In this document: piece by piece, positions 1 to 9,587 of the stretch
Layout of the letters: the number at the start of each line of letters is the position of its first letter
Position numbering within the stretch: the first letter of the stretch is position 1
Assembly: GCA_033764075.1 (NCBI GenBank)
Contig: JANRJH010000053.1
Coordinates: 1 to 64,000, forward strand
Reading direction: 5' to 3'
DNA: 64,000 nucleotides
From: M3007 sp033764075
Lineage (GTDB): Bacteria; Bacteroidota; Bacteroidia; Chitinophagales; Saprospiraceae
Notes under the pieces: model-generated
What the model was told of the DNA's origin: nothing
Seen by the model: only the letters and a program-made list of their open reading frames with translations
Databases searched by the model: none
Program-made: the position numbers and the translations under genes

Positions 1-1
1 C

Positions 2-379
2 CTTTACATCTACATCGTAAGCGGTATGTCACAAGGAGAAATTAAAACGCTGAGCACCCAGCTCTCCGAGGCGGAGAACAGTTGGGTAGACGCCATTCCC
101 GAAATCTTCGGCGAAAAGTGGAAACGGGCGGGTTTGCGCAAGGGACGCAGACAGGGGTTTAAAAAAGGTATCGAGAAAGGTATCGAGAAAGGGCGGGAAG
201 AGGGTCTTTCTGAAGGACTTCAAAAAGGTATCGAGCAAGGTATCGAGAAGGGGCGGGAAGAGGCGTTTGAAGAGATCGTCAAAAAAATCATGCGCAAGTT
301 CCCGCAGTGGAGCGACGCCGAGGTGGCGGCGTTTTTGGATGCCGAAGAAGGGTATGTCAAGCAGTTGCGGCGGATTTAG
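2..379 (+). CDS. C-terminal part of Rpn/PD-(D/E)XK nuclease-transposase-like protein (5' partial)
   Basis: The frame is already open at the window edge (…IYIVSGMSQGEI…), so only the C-terminal ~125 residues are present; the ATG at 26 is internal. The visible part has a short acidic helix, then a low-complexity Gly/Lys/Glu stretch of repeated 'KGIEKG' and 'KGREEG' units (about residues 45-85 from the ATG), then a helical tail ending in a WSDAEVAAFLDAEE segment. This KG-E repeat tail is typical of Rpn-family recombination-promoting nucleases and related putative transposases. The nuclease core lies outside the window, so activity cannot be judged. The repeat is also visible in DNA as two near-identical ~40-bp blocks (about 160-200 and 220-262). 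Confidence 0.7.
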   Translation, partial: LYIYIVSGMSQGEIKTLSTQLSEAENSWVDAIPEIFGEKWKRAGLRKGRRQGFKKGIEKGIEKGREEGLSEGLQKGIEQGIEKGREEAFEEIVKKIMRKFPQWSDAEVAAFLDAEEGYVKQLRRI

Positions 380-515
380 CCATTGTTATCCTCAAAGATG
401 AACTACCCAAACTTGTTTCGGGAACACAAAATCCTGAACAGTTCTATGAACGAATCTTGACACTCATCCTTGCCCACCGACATGGCACTGATGATACCTC
501 CTCGAATGAAAAGGG
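380..515. other. Short intergenic region, possible gene remnant
   Basis: Between the Rpn tail and the convergent mlaD stop. One forward frame here gives a protein-like stretch (KDELPKLVSGTQ… through ILTLILAHRHG) with no start of its own, so it may be a decayed piece of a neighbouring gene. No hairpin terminator was recognised. Confidence 0.25.
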
Positions 516-1502
516 CTATTCACCGCCTTTTTTGGCCTCTTTTTCCTGTTTTTTAAAATACTTTTTGAACGGGAAGCTGTGCCGCATGGCCTCCAGATTC
601 TCTTCCAGCAGCACGGTGGATCGTTCCAGGGTGACCAGGCTGTGCTGGATGGCGGCAGCGCTCACGGTGTCGCGCAGCAAGAGGTGGGCCGGTCCGCCGC
701 CCTCGTACAGGTCCTTGTCGAGGGTCTGCACGAAAGCATCGATACCCTCTACGGCTTTTCCGGCCTGTGCTTCCAGCGCCTGGATTTGCGTCACCACCTG
801 TCGAAGTTCATGGGCCAGCGTGGTGTCGTTCACCAGCGTGCCCACGGTGCCCTGGCCCTCCAGGGCCTCGTTTACGCCGGCATTCAGGTTACGCATCAAG
901 CCCACCGCTTCTTCGGAGGCCCGGCGCAGGTTGTTGAGGGTGTTTTTCAGATCGGCGCTGATGCTCACATCGTTCAGCAGGGCGTTGAGCTGGGCGCTTT
1001 CGTTGATGTTGCGCACCGTCTCGCGCAGGTCCAACGACAAGGCCAGCACGTTCCTGTTGGTCTCGGCAAGCGTACGCAGCATGTCGTCGGTGTCGATAGA
1101 CGGTCGGGCGGCGATGCGGTCGCCGGGCGCAACGGCCTCGGCGGGGGATTTGTCGGGCAGGAGGTCCACCACGCGGTTGCCGATCAGGCCGTCGGTGTTC
1201 ACGGTAGCGTGCGCATTTTTTCGGATGATGCCGCGCATGGTATTGTCGATGCTCAGCCGCACTTCCACGACGGTATCGTTCAGCAGTTGTATGGATTTGA
1301 CGGATCCGACCACGATGCCGTTCAGCCGCACGTTGTTGCCGGGTACCAGTCCGCCCACATCGCTGAAGTGCACCAGGACTTCGAAACGCGGGTTAAAAAT
1401 ACTCTGGTTGCGGCTGAGGGTGTAGAGGACGATGATGATCAACACCAGTCCGGTGAGGACAAATAAACCGAGTTTAACGTAGTCTGTGGTGCGTCGGGCC
1501 AT
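516..1502 (-). CDS. mlaD: MlaD-family MCE protein
   Basis: 328-residue substrate-binding subunit of an MCE-type lipid ABC transporter. An N-terminal membrane anchor (about residues 11-31, GLFVLTGLVLIIIVLYTL) is followed by one MCE domain (about 38-115) with the typical 'V.GL..G..VRLNGI.VG.V' pattern (VGGLVPGNNVRLNGIVVGSV). The rest is a long predicted helical C-terminal region. By family knowledge MlaD forms a hexameric ring that carries phospholipid between inner and outer membrane. It is the last gene of mlaE-mlaF-mlaD on the minus strand, 21 bp after mlaF. No mlaB or mlaC homologue lies beside it, as is usual in Bacteroidota. Confidence 0.9.
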   Translation of the reverse strand: MARRTTDYVKLGLFVLTGLVLIIIVLYTLSRNQSIFNPRFEVLVHFSDVGGLVPGNNVRLNGIVVGSVKSIQLLNDTVVEVRLSIDNTMRGIIRKNAHATVNTDGLIGNRVVDLLPDKSPAEAVAPGDRIAARPSIDTDDMLRTLAETNRNVLALSLDLRETVRNINESAQLNALLNDVSISADLKNTLNNLRRASEEAVGLMRNLNAGVNEALEGQGTVGTLVNDTTLAHELRQVVTQIQALEAQAGKAVEGIDAFVQTLDKDLYEGGGPAHLLLRDTVSAAAIQHSLVTLERSTVLLEENLEAMRHSFPFKKYFKKQEKEAKKGGE

Positions 1503-1523
1503 GGGAGCGAGTGGTTGATGTGA

Positions 1524-2261
1524 TCAGGCAAAAAACGCCAGTACCGCCGGGTCGGCGCCGGCGATGAGTTCCTCGTAGGCGCCCTCCTGCCGGCATTTGC
1601 CGTCGATGAGCATGGCGATGCGGTCGGCGGCGATGCGCGCCAGCTTGAGGTCGTGAGAAATGAGGATGGAGGATGCCTGTCGGGAATGCTGAATGGTTTT
1701 AATCAGTTCGGTGATTTCGAGGCCGGTGATGGGATCCAGCCCGGTGGTGGGCTCGTCGTACAGGATGATCTCCGGTTTCAGAATGAGGGTGCGGGCCAGT
1801 GCGATGCGTTTGCGCATGCCGCCGGACAGTTCGACCGGCAGCATATCCACGGTGTGGGGGAGGCCCACACTTTCGAGTACCTCCATAACCATGGCGTTTT
1901 GCTGCTCTTCGGTCACGTCGATCCAGTGACGGCGCAAGGGGAACTCCAGGTTTTCCCGCACGGTCATGGAATCGTACAAGGCATTGCTTTGAAAAAGGAA
2001 GCCGACTTTTGCCCGCAGTTGATCCATCTCGATGTGCGAAAGCCGGGAAATATCCTGCCCCAACACCTCAATGTACCCGCTGTCGGGCTCGAGCAGCCCG
2101 ATGATGCACTTGATGAGCACGGACTTGCCTGAGCCGGATTTGCCCAGCACGGCCACGTTCTCGCCGCGGTAAACCGTTAGGTTAAACCCGTCGAGTACCA
2201 CATTCTTGCCAAAGGCTTTGTGCACATCGCGTATGATGATGACGGGCTCTTTTTCTTCCAT
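1524..2261 (-). CDS. mlaF: MlaF-type ABC transporter ATP-binding protein
   Basis: 245-residue ATPase of the MCE lipid transporter. Walker A is GKSGSGKS, the ABC signature is LSGGMRKR, and Walker B with the catalytic Glu is ILYDEPTTGLDP; the switch His lies in SILISHDLK. I start it at the ATG at 2261 (MEEKEPVIII…): this leaves a 7-bp gap to the mlaE stop, whereas the longer reading begins inside mlaE and adds an un-family-like 18-residue leader. The protein couples ATP hydrolysis to lipid movement through MlaE. Confidence 0.92.
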   Translation of the reverse strand: MEEKEPVIIIRDVHKAFGKNVVLDGFNLTVYRGENVAVLGKSGSGKSVLIKCIIGLLEPDSGYIEVLGQDISRLSHIEMDQLRAKVGFLFQSNALYDSMTVRENLEFPLRRHWIDVTEEQQNAMVMEVLESVGLPHTVDMLPVELSGGMRKRIALARTLILKPEIILYDEPTTGLDPITGLEITELIKTIQHSRQASSILISHDLKLARIAADRIAMLIDGKCRQEGAYEELIAGADPAVLAFFA

Positions 2262-2268
2262 GCGTTTA

Positions 2269-3033
2269 TTACCAGATAAGTTCGGCCACTTGTACCGACA
2301 GCAGATCGATGACAAATATCAGGATGGAGGCCAATACAACGGCGGAATTGGCCGACCGGCCAACACCTTCCGTGCCTTTGGAAGAATAATACCCTTTGTA
2401 GCAGCCCACAATTCCGACGGCAAATCCGAAGAAGAAGCATTTTACGAAAGCCGGCACCACGTCTTCGTAATCCAGGTAATCAAAAACCTGTGTAATGAAC
2501 AGTTTCCAGCTCAGCACCTCGTACAGGTTGACACCGAGAAAGGAGCCGTACAGCGAAATGGCGTCGGCGATGGTCGCCAGCAGGGGCATCATCAGGGTGG
2601 CTGCCAGCACGCGCGTCACCACCAGGTATTTGTACGGATTGGTGCCCGACACCTCCATGGCGTCTATCTGCTCGGTCACCCGCATGGAACCCAGCTCGGC
2701 GCCGATGCTCGAACCGATTTTTCCGGCGAAAATAAGCGCCGTGATCACCGGACCGATCTCCCGGATGATGGCGATGCCGACCATGGCCGGCAGCTGGGAC
2801 TCGACGCCGTAATACACCAGGTTGGGCCGCAACTGCATGGTGAGCACCAGGCCCATGATGAACGCCGTAAGCCCCACCAGCGACAGCGATTTGTAGCCGA
2901 TCAGGTAGCACTGGTGCAAAAACTCCTGTACCTCAAAAGGTGGACGAAATGCCTCCCGAAAGAAGCGCGCGGCAAATACAGACAACTCGCCGGTCTCTTC
3001 CAACAAGGGTTTTTGTCCGGGCACCTGGGTCAT
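2269..3033 (-). CDS. mlaE: MlaE-type ABC transporter permease
   Basis: 254-residue integral membrane permease of the MCE lipid transporter, first gene of the operon. It shows the strongly conserved MlaE segment GAELGSMRVTEQIDAMEV, which contacts the ATPase, and five to six hydrophobic segments (for example SLVGLTAFIMGLVLTMQL and SAVVLASILIFVIDLLSV). It is followed 7 bp later by mlaF, so the two are translationally close. The start is about 200 bp from the divergent surface-protein gene at 3237. A weak -7-like box (TACCTTTA on the minus strand) sits near 3080, but I could not pair it with a -33 element. Confidence 0.92.
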   Translation of the reverse strand: MTQVPGQKPLLEETGELSVFAARFFREAFRPPFEVQEFLHQCYLIGYKSLSLVGLTAFIMGLVLTMQLRPNLVYYGVESQLPAMVGIAIIREIGPVITALIFAGKIGSSIGAELGSMRVTEQIDAMEVSGTNPYKYLVVTRVLAATLMMPLLATIADAISLYGSFLGVNLYEVLSWKLFITQVFDYLDYEDVVPAFVKCFFFGFAVGIVGCYKGYYSSKGTEGVGRSANSAVVLASILIFVIDLLSVQVAELIW

Positions 3034-3236
3034 AAAATGGGTTTTAGGCTGGTGGCTGGGTTCATGTCGGCGGTAAAGGTACTAAAGAGTTCGCAACCCG
3101 CCGGGGGTAATGCCAAAGTGAGCATACCGGCTTTTCAAAGCGACCGCTATTTGGCCAAATGACTCCTTTACCTTAATTTTACCCAACTTTTTAACCGATT
3201 AATAAACACGGGCAACACGCGCCCCATACCCACGGT

Positions 3237-6200
3237 ATGAAACATTTGTTCCTGATTGCCTCCCTGTCATTCCTATCCGTTACCCTCCCGGCGCAGACAC
3301 CCGCCAACGACGACTGCACCGGCGTTGTCAACCTCGGCACCGCGCCGGCTTGCCCGTCTACGGTGTTCTCCAACCGGAACGCCACTCCTTCCGACATCGG
3401 CAACGACAACCTGCCCTCCTGTTTCGCCGGCGATACCGCCCGGCGCGACGTGTGGTTCCAGTTCACCTGTCCCGCCGGGCTGCTCGACCTCCGCGTATCC
3501 CTCGATGGCGTGGGCCCGGGCGCCATCGTCAACCCTCAACTGGCCGTGTACCGGGGCGACTGCCAGTTCGACGGGCTGGCCGAGCTGACCTGCGTGTCCG
3601 CGGCTCCTGGCGAAAAAAACCTGTTTGTGGACCTGGCCGGACTGACCCCCGGCGCCAGTTACTTCTTGCGCGTGTCGGACTTCTCCGCCACCGCCGCGCC
3701 CAACTGGGGTGATTTTACCCTGTGCGTAGACAGCATCCCGCCCATCGTCACCATCGATGGCGGCGGTTCCTCGCTCTGCGCCGGCACCGTGTACGATACC
3801 GGAGGCCCGGACGGCGACTACGGCCCCAACGAGGAATTTGTGTTTGTCATTTGCCCGGACAACCCCTCCGGCTGCATAGAATTTACCCTGGATTACTTCA
3901 ACATCGAATACTCGCCGTTCGGCGCCGCCGACGTGCTCGTGCTGTACGACGGCCCGGACGTCAACAGCCCTGTGCTGGCCAACATCGGCGGGGATGCCCC
4001 CAATCCGGTCGTCACCGCCGGCGGAAGCGTCTGTTTCCAGACCCGGGCGACCAGCGGCTGCATCACCTTGCAGTTTCTATCCAATAACGCCGTGCAGGCG
4101 GAAGGTTTTAAAGGCAGCTGGCGCTGCAGCCCCGCTGCCTGCCCCAATCCTCCCTTGCCGGTGGTCGACAACAGCATCAGCGCCGCCGACATCGTCGACG
4201 CCGTTTCTACCCCTGCTACTGTGGTCAATGTCGCCGATATCCGCTGCCCATCCGGCGCTTACGGTACGTTCGCCTATTCAGATGAAAACAATCCGTTGGG
4301 CCTCCAGAAAGGAATCCTGCTCACTTCCGGCAGCACCAACCTGGCCTTCGGCCCCAACACCACCATCGATAACAACGGCGTGGAAAACCAGGCTCCCGGC
4401 GATCGTGATCTCGACACCCTCAGCAACCAATCGGGCAACTTCCTGCAGTCCTTCGACGCATGTGTAATCGAACTCGACGTGTTTGTGGCCACCAACGAAC
4501 TCACCTTTGAATACACGTTTGGCTCGGAGGAGTACCCGCTGTACGTCGAGACCGAATTCAACGACATCTTCGCCTTTCTCGTTTCCGGCCCCGGCATCAG
4601 TGGCGACCCGGCGCTCAACAACGCCGTCAACGTAGCGGTGTTGCCCGGCACCAACACGCCCATCGAAATCAACTCCGTCAACTATCTGACCAACTGGGCT
4701 TACTTCCGAAACACCGAGAACAGCCCGAGTATCCAGTACAACGGCCTCACCATCGATTCACTGGGCAAAAAAAAGACGCTCACCGCCCGCATTCCCGTGA
4801 TGCCCTGCGAGACCTATCGGCTGAAACTGGCGGTGTCGGACCGCGGTGATTACGCGTACGATTCCGGTGTGTTTGTCTCCGAGATCAGCGGTGGCACCCC
4901 CGGCCTGGAGGCCGTTTTTGCCAGCGGGGTAGACTACCTGATCGAAAACTGCACCGGCAACCTCGATTCCATCGTCATTACCCTGAGCGAACCCAAACCC
5001 GAGGACACAGAGTTCCTGATGATCGTAACGGGAAGCGCCACGCGCAATGTGGACTATACCCTGGGTCTGCCCCCGGTCGTGGTCATCCCCGCCGGCGCTA
5101 CCCGGGTGAGCTATCCGATCATCCCGCTGACCGATGCGCTCACCGAGGGCACGGAGACCATCGAGATTACCCTGGCTCGCGACTTCGGTTGCGGAGCGGT
5201 TACCCTGGAGACCATTACCGTGAACCTGAACGACAACGTTGATGTGTCCATCAACGGCAACGAGGATACCCTGTTCGTTTGTGCCGGCGCCACCGTACAA
5301 CTCCAGGCGGAAGGCGCGATCGGGTACTTCTGGCAGCCTGCCGGAGCGGTCAGCGACCCGCTGGCGGCCAACCCGACGATCATGCCTGTCCAGGATGTGC
5401 AGATTCGGGTGACCGGAACCGTGGGGGCCTGTATCAATGTGGATTCGATATTTATTCGCGTTGCCGATCCCATGCTCGAGGTCGTGCCACTGACCGATAC
5501 GGCCATTTGCCTGGGCGACAGTGTCCGGCTGCAAGCGCTGAACAATACGGGCGGTCAGGGGCTGAGCTGGACGCCGGTTGGCGGTCTTAGCGACCCCCAG
5601 TCCGAGACACCGGTGGCGACGCCCACCCAAACGACCACTTACCGCGCTACCATTGCCATTCCGGGTTGCACGGTGTTTGATGAAGTGACCATCCGGGTGG
5701 ATACGCTCTTTTTCCCGAATGTGGCCACAGACACCACCGTTTGTCAGCACTACCCGGTTCAACTGGCGGAGAACATCGGCTCCACCACGCAGTACGACTG
5801 GTCGCCCGGCCTTTTCCTCAGCGATTCCACCATCGCCGGTCCGATAGCCATTCCCGTGCTATCCACTACGTACACGCTTGTGGCCACCAGTGCCAACGGC
5901 AACTGCGCCGATACCGCCTCCGTAAACGTAACGGTGATCCCGGCCGACCTCGACATTCAAGGCCCCGATACCGTCGGGATTTGCCTCGGCACCGAGGTGC
6001 CACTGACCGCCGTGGTTAATCCGCCGGGTGGACAAATCACCTGGTCGCCGGCCTTTTATGTGTCTCCGGCCACCGGCGAAAACGTGACGGCCAAACCCGA
6101 CGAATCGGTCACCCTCTTCGCCAGTTATGTCGCCAACGGCTGTGCCGTGACCGACTCGGTGCGTATACGCGTCGATTCCCTGCCCGAACAAACCATTCAA

Positions 6201-7673
6201 CTGGCGCCCGACAAACCGCTGTACTGCCCGGGCGACACCGTTATCCTGTTTTCCAAAACCTATGAGCCTTCGTTTTTCCCCGACATCCGTTTCAACTGGT
6301 TGCCCGGCGGCCAGCAGGAAACGCCGCCCGACTTGTGGAACCTGGTCATCACCGCCACCGATACGCTCATTTTAAAAAGGGCCGTCCAAAACGGCGCCTG
6401 CGCAGACACCGCATCCGTGCAGGTGAACGTGGGCAATATCCCCGACCTGGCGGTGATCGCCACCCCCCCGGGTGTCTGTCCCGGCGAAACCGTGCAGCTG
6501 AACGCCACGGTAAACCCCCAGCAAAAACTGGAATGGCAGGATGATCCCACCCTGTCGTGCACCGATTGCCCGAACCCGGTGGCCACACCCGCCGGCACAA
6601 CGCAGTATACGGTCTCGACCCCGGACGCCGATTGCCCGGCCAGCGCTTCCATCGTCGTGGAGGTGTTCCCCTTGCCGGCGCTGGCCTTGCCCCTCGATCC
6701 GGTCATCTGCATCGGACGGGCCATCCAGATCAACACCATTTCCGAACCGGGCGTGGTGTACAACTGGACGTCCGATCCGCCGGGGTTTGTATCCACAGAG
6801 GCTACTCCGGTGGTAACGCCCGACGTTACGACCACCTACTTTGTCGATGCGCAAGGCCCCCAATGCCGAACGCAGGCGCAGGTAACGGTGGTGGTGGTGG
6901 CCGGCGACGTCAACGCCGGCGCCGACCAGACGATCTGCTTCGGTGAAATAACAACCTTGACAGCGACCACCAACGGGCCTCCCGGCAATGTGATCTGGCA
7001 GCCGGGCAGCCTGTTCGGCAATTCGATCGAGGTGTCCCCCGGTTTGACAACCGATTTTACCGCCACCTACCAGTTTGGCGACGGCTGTGCCGTGCGCGAT
7101 ACAGTGCGGGTGAACGTGCTGCCCCCGGTGTCCATCGGCCTCATTATCGCCGAGCCGGACACGACCGTGTTGTGCGAGGGCAGGGAACTCCGCCTGACCG
7201 CAACGGTGAACCCGCCGGATGCATCGCTGATCTGGACGCAAAACGGCGAGGTCCTGCCAGGACAAACGGATACCGTGGTGGTGGTCACCCCGGTCGGCAG
7301 CGAACCGGAGCCGACTGCCTATACGTACGTCGCCACTGCCACGGATGTCAATGGGTGTTCGGCATCCTCGGCGCCGTACACGGTCGATATTTTGCGTTGT
7401 CTGTTTGTCCCCAATACCTTCACGCCTGGAAACGACGACCTCAACGAGACCTTTGGCGTGGTGTCGCCCGGCGGACGGATCACGGTGGTCTCCATACAGA
7501 TTTACAACCGCTGGGGTCAGAAAGTATTCGAGGGTGACGCGGAAAACGACCGGTGGGACGGCACCGCAGACGGCAAGCCCGCACCCACCGACGTGTACGT
7601 GTACGTCATCACCGTGCGTTTTCCCGACGGAAATGAGGAGGTGCTACACGGTGACGTCACGCTTTTGCGTTAA
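3237..7673 (+). CDS. Giant T9SS surface protein: CUB-like, choice-of-anchor L, Ig/PKD-like repeats, type B sorting domain
   Basis: 1478 residues. A Sec signal peptide (about 1-20, cleaving near LPAQ/TPAN) precedes a Cys-bearing jelly-roll-like domain (20-165), a CUB-like domain (about 185-300) and a choice-of-anchor L domain (about 305-550; features EYTFGSEEYPLYVETEFND and DIFAFLVSGPG). A Calx-beta-like segment (555-660) and eight or so ~80-residue Cys-containing Ig/PKD-like repeats (665-1375) follow. The last ~90 residues (FVPNTFTPGNDDLNETF … YNRWGQKVFEGD … GDVTLLR) are the gliding motility-associated C-terminal domain used as a type B T9SS signal. Predicted to be exported and attached outside the cell as an adhesin or scaffold; the ligand is unknown. 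Confidence 0.88.
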   Translation: MKHLFLIASLSFLSVTLPAQTPANDDCTGVVNLGTAPACPSTVFSNRNATPSDIGNDNLPSCFAGDTARRDVWFQFTCPAGLLDLRVSLDGVGPGAIVNPQLAVYRGDCQFDGLAELTCVSAAPGEKNLFVDLAGLTPGASYFLRVSDFSATAAPNWGDFTLCVDSIPPIVTIDGGGSSLCAGTVYDTGGPDGDYGPNEEFVFVICPDNPSGCIEFTLDYFNIEYSPFGAADVLVLYDGPDVNSPVLANIGGDAPNPVVTAGGSVCFQTRATSGCITLQFLSNNAVQAEGFKGSWRCSPAACPNPPLPVVDNSISAADIVDAVSTPATVVNVADIRCPSGAYGTFAYSDENNPLGLQKGILLTSGSTNLAFGPNTTIDNNGVENQAPGDRDLDTLSNQSGNFLQSFDACVIELDVFVATNELTFEYTFGSEEYPLYVETEFNDIFAFLVSGPGISGDPALNNAVNVAVLPGTNTPIEINSVNYLTNWAYFRNTENSPSIQYNGLTIDSLGKKKTLTARIPVMPCETYRLKLAVSDRGDYAYDSGVFVSEISGGTPGLEAVFASGVDYLIENCTGNLDSIVITLSEPKPEDTEFLMIVTGSATRNVDYTLGLPPVVVIPAGATRVSYPIIPLTDALTEGTETIEITLARDFGCGAVTLETITVNLNDNVDVSINGNEDTLFVCAGATVQLQAEGAIGYFWQPAGAVSDPLAANPTIMPVQDVQIRVTGTVGACINVDSIFIRVADPMLEVVPLTDTAICLGDSVRLQALNNTGGQGLSWTPVGGLSDPQSETPVATPTQTTTYRATIAIPGCTVFDEVTIRVDTLFFPNVATDTTVCQHYPVQLAENIGSTTQYDWSPGLFLSDSTIAGPIAIPVLSTTYTLVATSANGNCADTASVNVTVIPADLDIQGPDTVGICLGTEVPLTAVVNPPGGQITWSPAFYVSPATGENVTAKPDESVTLFASYVANGCAVTDSVRIRVDSLPEQTIQLAPDKPLYCPGDTVILFSKTYEPSFFPDIRFNWLPGGQQETPPDLWNLVITATDTLILKRAVQNGACADTASVQVNVGNIPDLAVIATPPGVCPGETVQLNATVNPQQKLEWQDDPTLSCTDCPNPVATPAGTTQYTVSTPDADCPASASIVVEVFPLPALALPLDPVICIGRAIQINTISEPGVVYNWTSDPPGFVSTEATPVVTPDVTTTYFVDAQGPQCRTQAQVTVVVVAGDVNAGADQTICFGEITTLTATTNGPPGNVIWQPGSLFGNSIEVSPGLTTDFTATYQFGDGCAVRDTVRVNVLPPVSIGLIIAEPDTTVLCEGRELRLTATVNPPDASLIWTQNGEVLPGQTDTVVVVTPVGSEPEPTAYTYVATATDVNGCSASSAPYTVDILRCLFVPNTFTPGNDDLNETFGVVSPGGRITVVSIQIYNRWGQKVFEGDAENDRWDGTADGKPAPTDVYVYVITVRFPDGNEEVLHGDVTLLR

Positions 7674-7705
7674 TGGCTTGTTCAAACGCAACTAAACCCT
7701 TTTAC

Positions 7706-8509
7706 ATGCGATTTTCTCTTCTGATTGCCCTTTTTTCGCTGTTTATTACGGCCGGCGTGGCTGCGCAAACCAAAGTGGTCACCGGCGTAGTGCTGCTGAA
7801 TGAAGCCGCCATGCCGTCATTCAAAAAAATTACCCAGAACCTTTCCGGAAAATGGACCACCAAGGTGGATTCCCTCGCCATCAACGACAAAACGGCGATT
7901 TTTGAAGCGAACAACGCCACGGTGACCATGGCCTATTTTGATTATCCGGATCCATCGGACGACCTGCTGGCCGCCTGTGGCATCTCCTGGTTGTGGAAAA
8001 ATGCGGCCCAGTCGGCCATTAACCACAAGGCCCAGCTCGTTATCTCCATCATCGGCGAAGAACGCAGGGCGCTGGAAATGTACATGTTGTTTACCCGTTG
8101 CGCCGCTGCCGCCCTGGAAAGCACTGGCGGGATCGGCGTTTTTATGAACAGCCAGTACCTGGTGCTCGAAAAAGGTTATTACCTCACCGCCGCTGCCGGC
8201 CTGTTGAAACAGCAGTCGGTACCCTTGTATTGCTGGGTGTACTTCGGCATCATGGAAAAAGACGGGGTCAGCGGCGGGTACACCTACGGAATGAGCGAGT
8301 TTGGCAGTCCTGAGCTGGAAGTACACAGCAAGGAAGCGACCATGGAGGAATTGCACAACCTCTTGTTCGAGGTGGCACGGGAATCGGTCACCGCCCGGCG
8401 TCCGTGGAAAAACGGGGACATGTACACAACGGGAACGGGCGACAAAGTGACCCTGCGCAGCGCCACCGGCACTTACCTGGAGGGGCAGGTGCTGGAAGTA
8501 AAGTGGTAA
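7706..8509 (+). CDS. Secreted DUF4261-domain protein
   Basis: 267 residues from the ATG at 7706, chosen because it begins a clean signal peptide (MRFSLLIALFSLFITAGVAAQ). The mature part matches the DUF4261 style: an N-terminal 'KVVTGVVLLNEAAMPS' strand, a central NHKAQLVISII, and the C-terminal cluster VPLYCWVYFGI … GYTYGMSEFGSPELEV. DUF4261 has no established biochemical role. It lies 32 bp after the stop of the giant surface gene on the same strand and could be cotranscribed. Most DUF4261 proteins are cytoplasmic; the signal peptide here is a mild oddity. Confidence 0.7.
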   Translation: MRFSLLIALFSLFITAGVAAQTKVVTGVVLLNEAAMPSFKKITQNLSGKWTTKVDSLAINDKTAIFEANNATVTMAYFDYPDPSDDLLAACGISWLWKNAAQSAINHKAQLVISIIGEERRALEMYMLFTRCAAAALESTGGIGVFMNSQYLVLEKGYYLTAAAGLLKQQSVPLYCWVYFGIMEKDGVSGGYTYGMSEFGSPELEVHSKEATMEELHNLLFEVARESVTARRPWKNGDMYTTGTGDKVTLRSATGTYLEGQVLEVKW

Positions 8510-8519
8510 AAAAGGTTGT

Positions 8520-9362
8520 TCAGAAAACGGTCACCGTGCCCACATGCTCCTCGATGTGGCCGTCGAGAAACTGGATCGCCGCTTTCCAGGTGTACACGCC
8601 CGGCGCGGCGGGTTTGCCGCGCCAGCGGCCGTTCCATCCCAATGTCGGATCATTGGGCCAGAAGTCCTTGCGCTCAAACAACAAGGCCCCGCTGCGGTCG
8701 TACACCTGCAGCAGCTTGATGGCGCTTACCGAAAAATCGGTATAAACGGTGAAATAGGAATTCGTGACGCTACCCGGCTGAAAAGCATTGGGTATAAACA
8801 ACTGTGGTTTTTCAACCTTTACCTCCAGCTGATCCCAGGCGCTGCAGCCGTTCGCCGTTTCTATGGAGATGGCAATGGTGGTGCTGTTGGACAACCGGGT
8901 TTGCAGTACCAGGCTGTCCGTAATGCCCGTTAACCCCGGTGGGCGCCAGGCGATTTTCGCCAGGGGCGCGTCGGGTGGTTCCACAGCAGCAGTAATGGTG
9001 ACGAGGTCGCCTTGCGAAACCAACAGCTGATCAGCGCTCAGCGCCACCGTCAGCAAGGCCGGCTCCGGCACGGTTACGTCCAGCATGTAGGTGCACCCCT
9101 GCGCATTTCGCGCGAGCAGGGTGTAGTCGCCCGCCCAGAGCCGGTCGAATTCCGGCCGGGTGCTCCAGGTGACGCTGTCGATGGAAAAGTAAAAAGGGCC
9201 TTCACCGCCGTAAACGGTATCGATGCTTATTTTTCCATTGCGCAAACCATAACATTGCACGGGGGTAATGCTTACCTTCAGGCTGTCAATGCACGCTTGC
9301 AGGGCAACAGGAGCAAACGCGAACGCAGTCAAAAGGGTCACGAATATGCGATAGAAGGCCAT
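8520..9362 (-). CDS. Small T9SS type B protein with one SprB-like repeat
   Basis: 280 residues from ATG 9362. A signal peptide (MAFYRIFVTLLTAFAFAPVALQA) is followed by an SprB-like repeat (VQCYGLRNGKISIDTVYGG … AGDYTLLARNAQGC). Next comes an Ig-like strand region (about 110-190), then a complete gliding motility-associated C-terminal domain (FIPNAFQPGS … LQVYDRSGALLFE … VGTVTVF). It converges on the DUF4261 gene, leaving 10 bp between the stops. It is much shorter than the other T9SS proteins here and may be a minor cargo or adaptor; function unknown. Confidence 0.82.
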   Translation of the reverse strand: MAFYRIFVTLLTAFAFAPVALQACIDSLKVSITPVQCYGLRNGKISIDTVYGGEGPFYFSIDSVTWSTRPEFDRLWAGDYTLLARNAQGCTYMLDVTVPEPALLTVALSADQLLVSQGDLVTITAAVEPPDAPLAKIAWRPPGLTGITDSLVLQTRLSNSTTIAISIETANGCSAWDQLEVKVEKPQLFIPNAFQPGSVTNSYFTVYTDFSVSAIKLLQVYDRSGALLFERKDFWPNDPTLGWNGRWRGKPAAPGVYTWKAAIQFLDGHIEEHVGTVTVF

Positions 9363-9587
9363 GAGAAACAAAGATGCGGCAATTTTAAATAAAAAGCGGT
9401 TTTTACGCGCATGCTAAAATGCTCAACTGCTGTTAGAGTCGCATCATCTGCTAAACGCTGCCTGCGTCTGCCGTATTTTATCCTTGATTCATCGGATGGC
9501 GCGCAACCATCATCGATAATCAGGAAGGAGCCACTTGACCGGTAATGCTTTTACAGGCATATTTGCAAAACAAAATATCGAAATTCG

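Noticed and set aside
307..1425. Long plus-strand open frame opposite mlaD
   Set aside because: Serine/arginine-rich and antisense to a clear MCE protein; only the stretch at 380-515 could be a remnant.
3237..9362. Biosynthetic or defence gene cluster
   Set aside because: The genes are T9SS cargo plus a DUF4261 protein; no nuclease, ATPase or modifying enzyme set is present.
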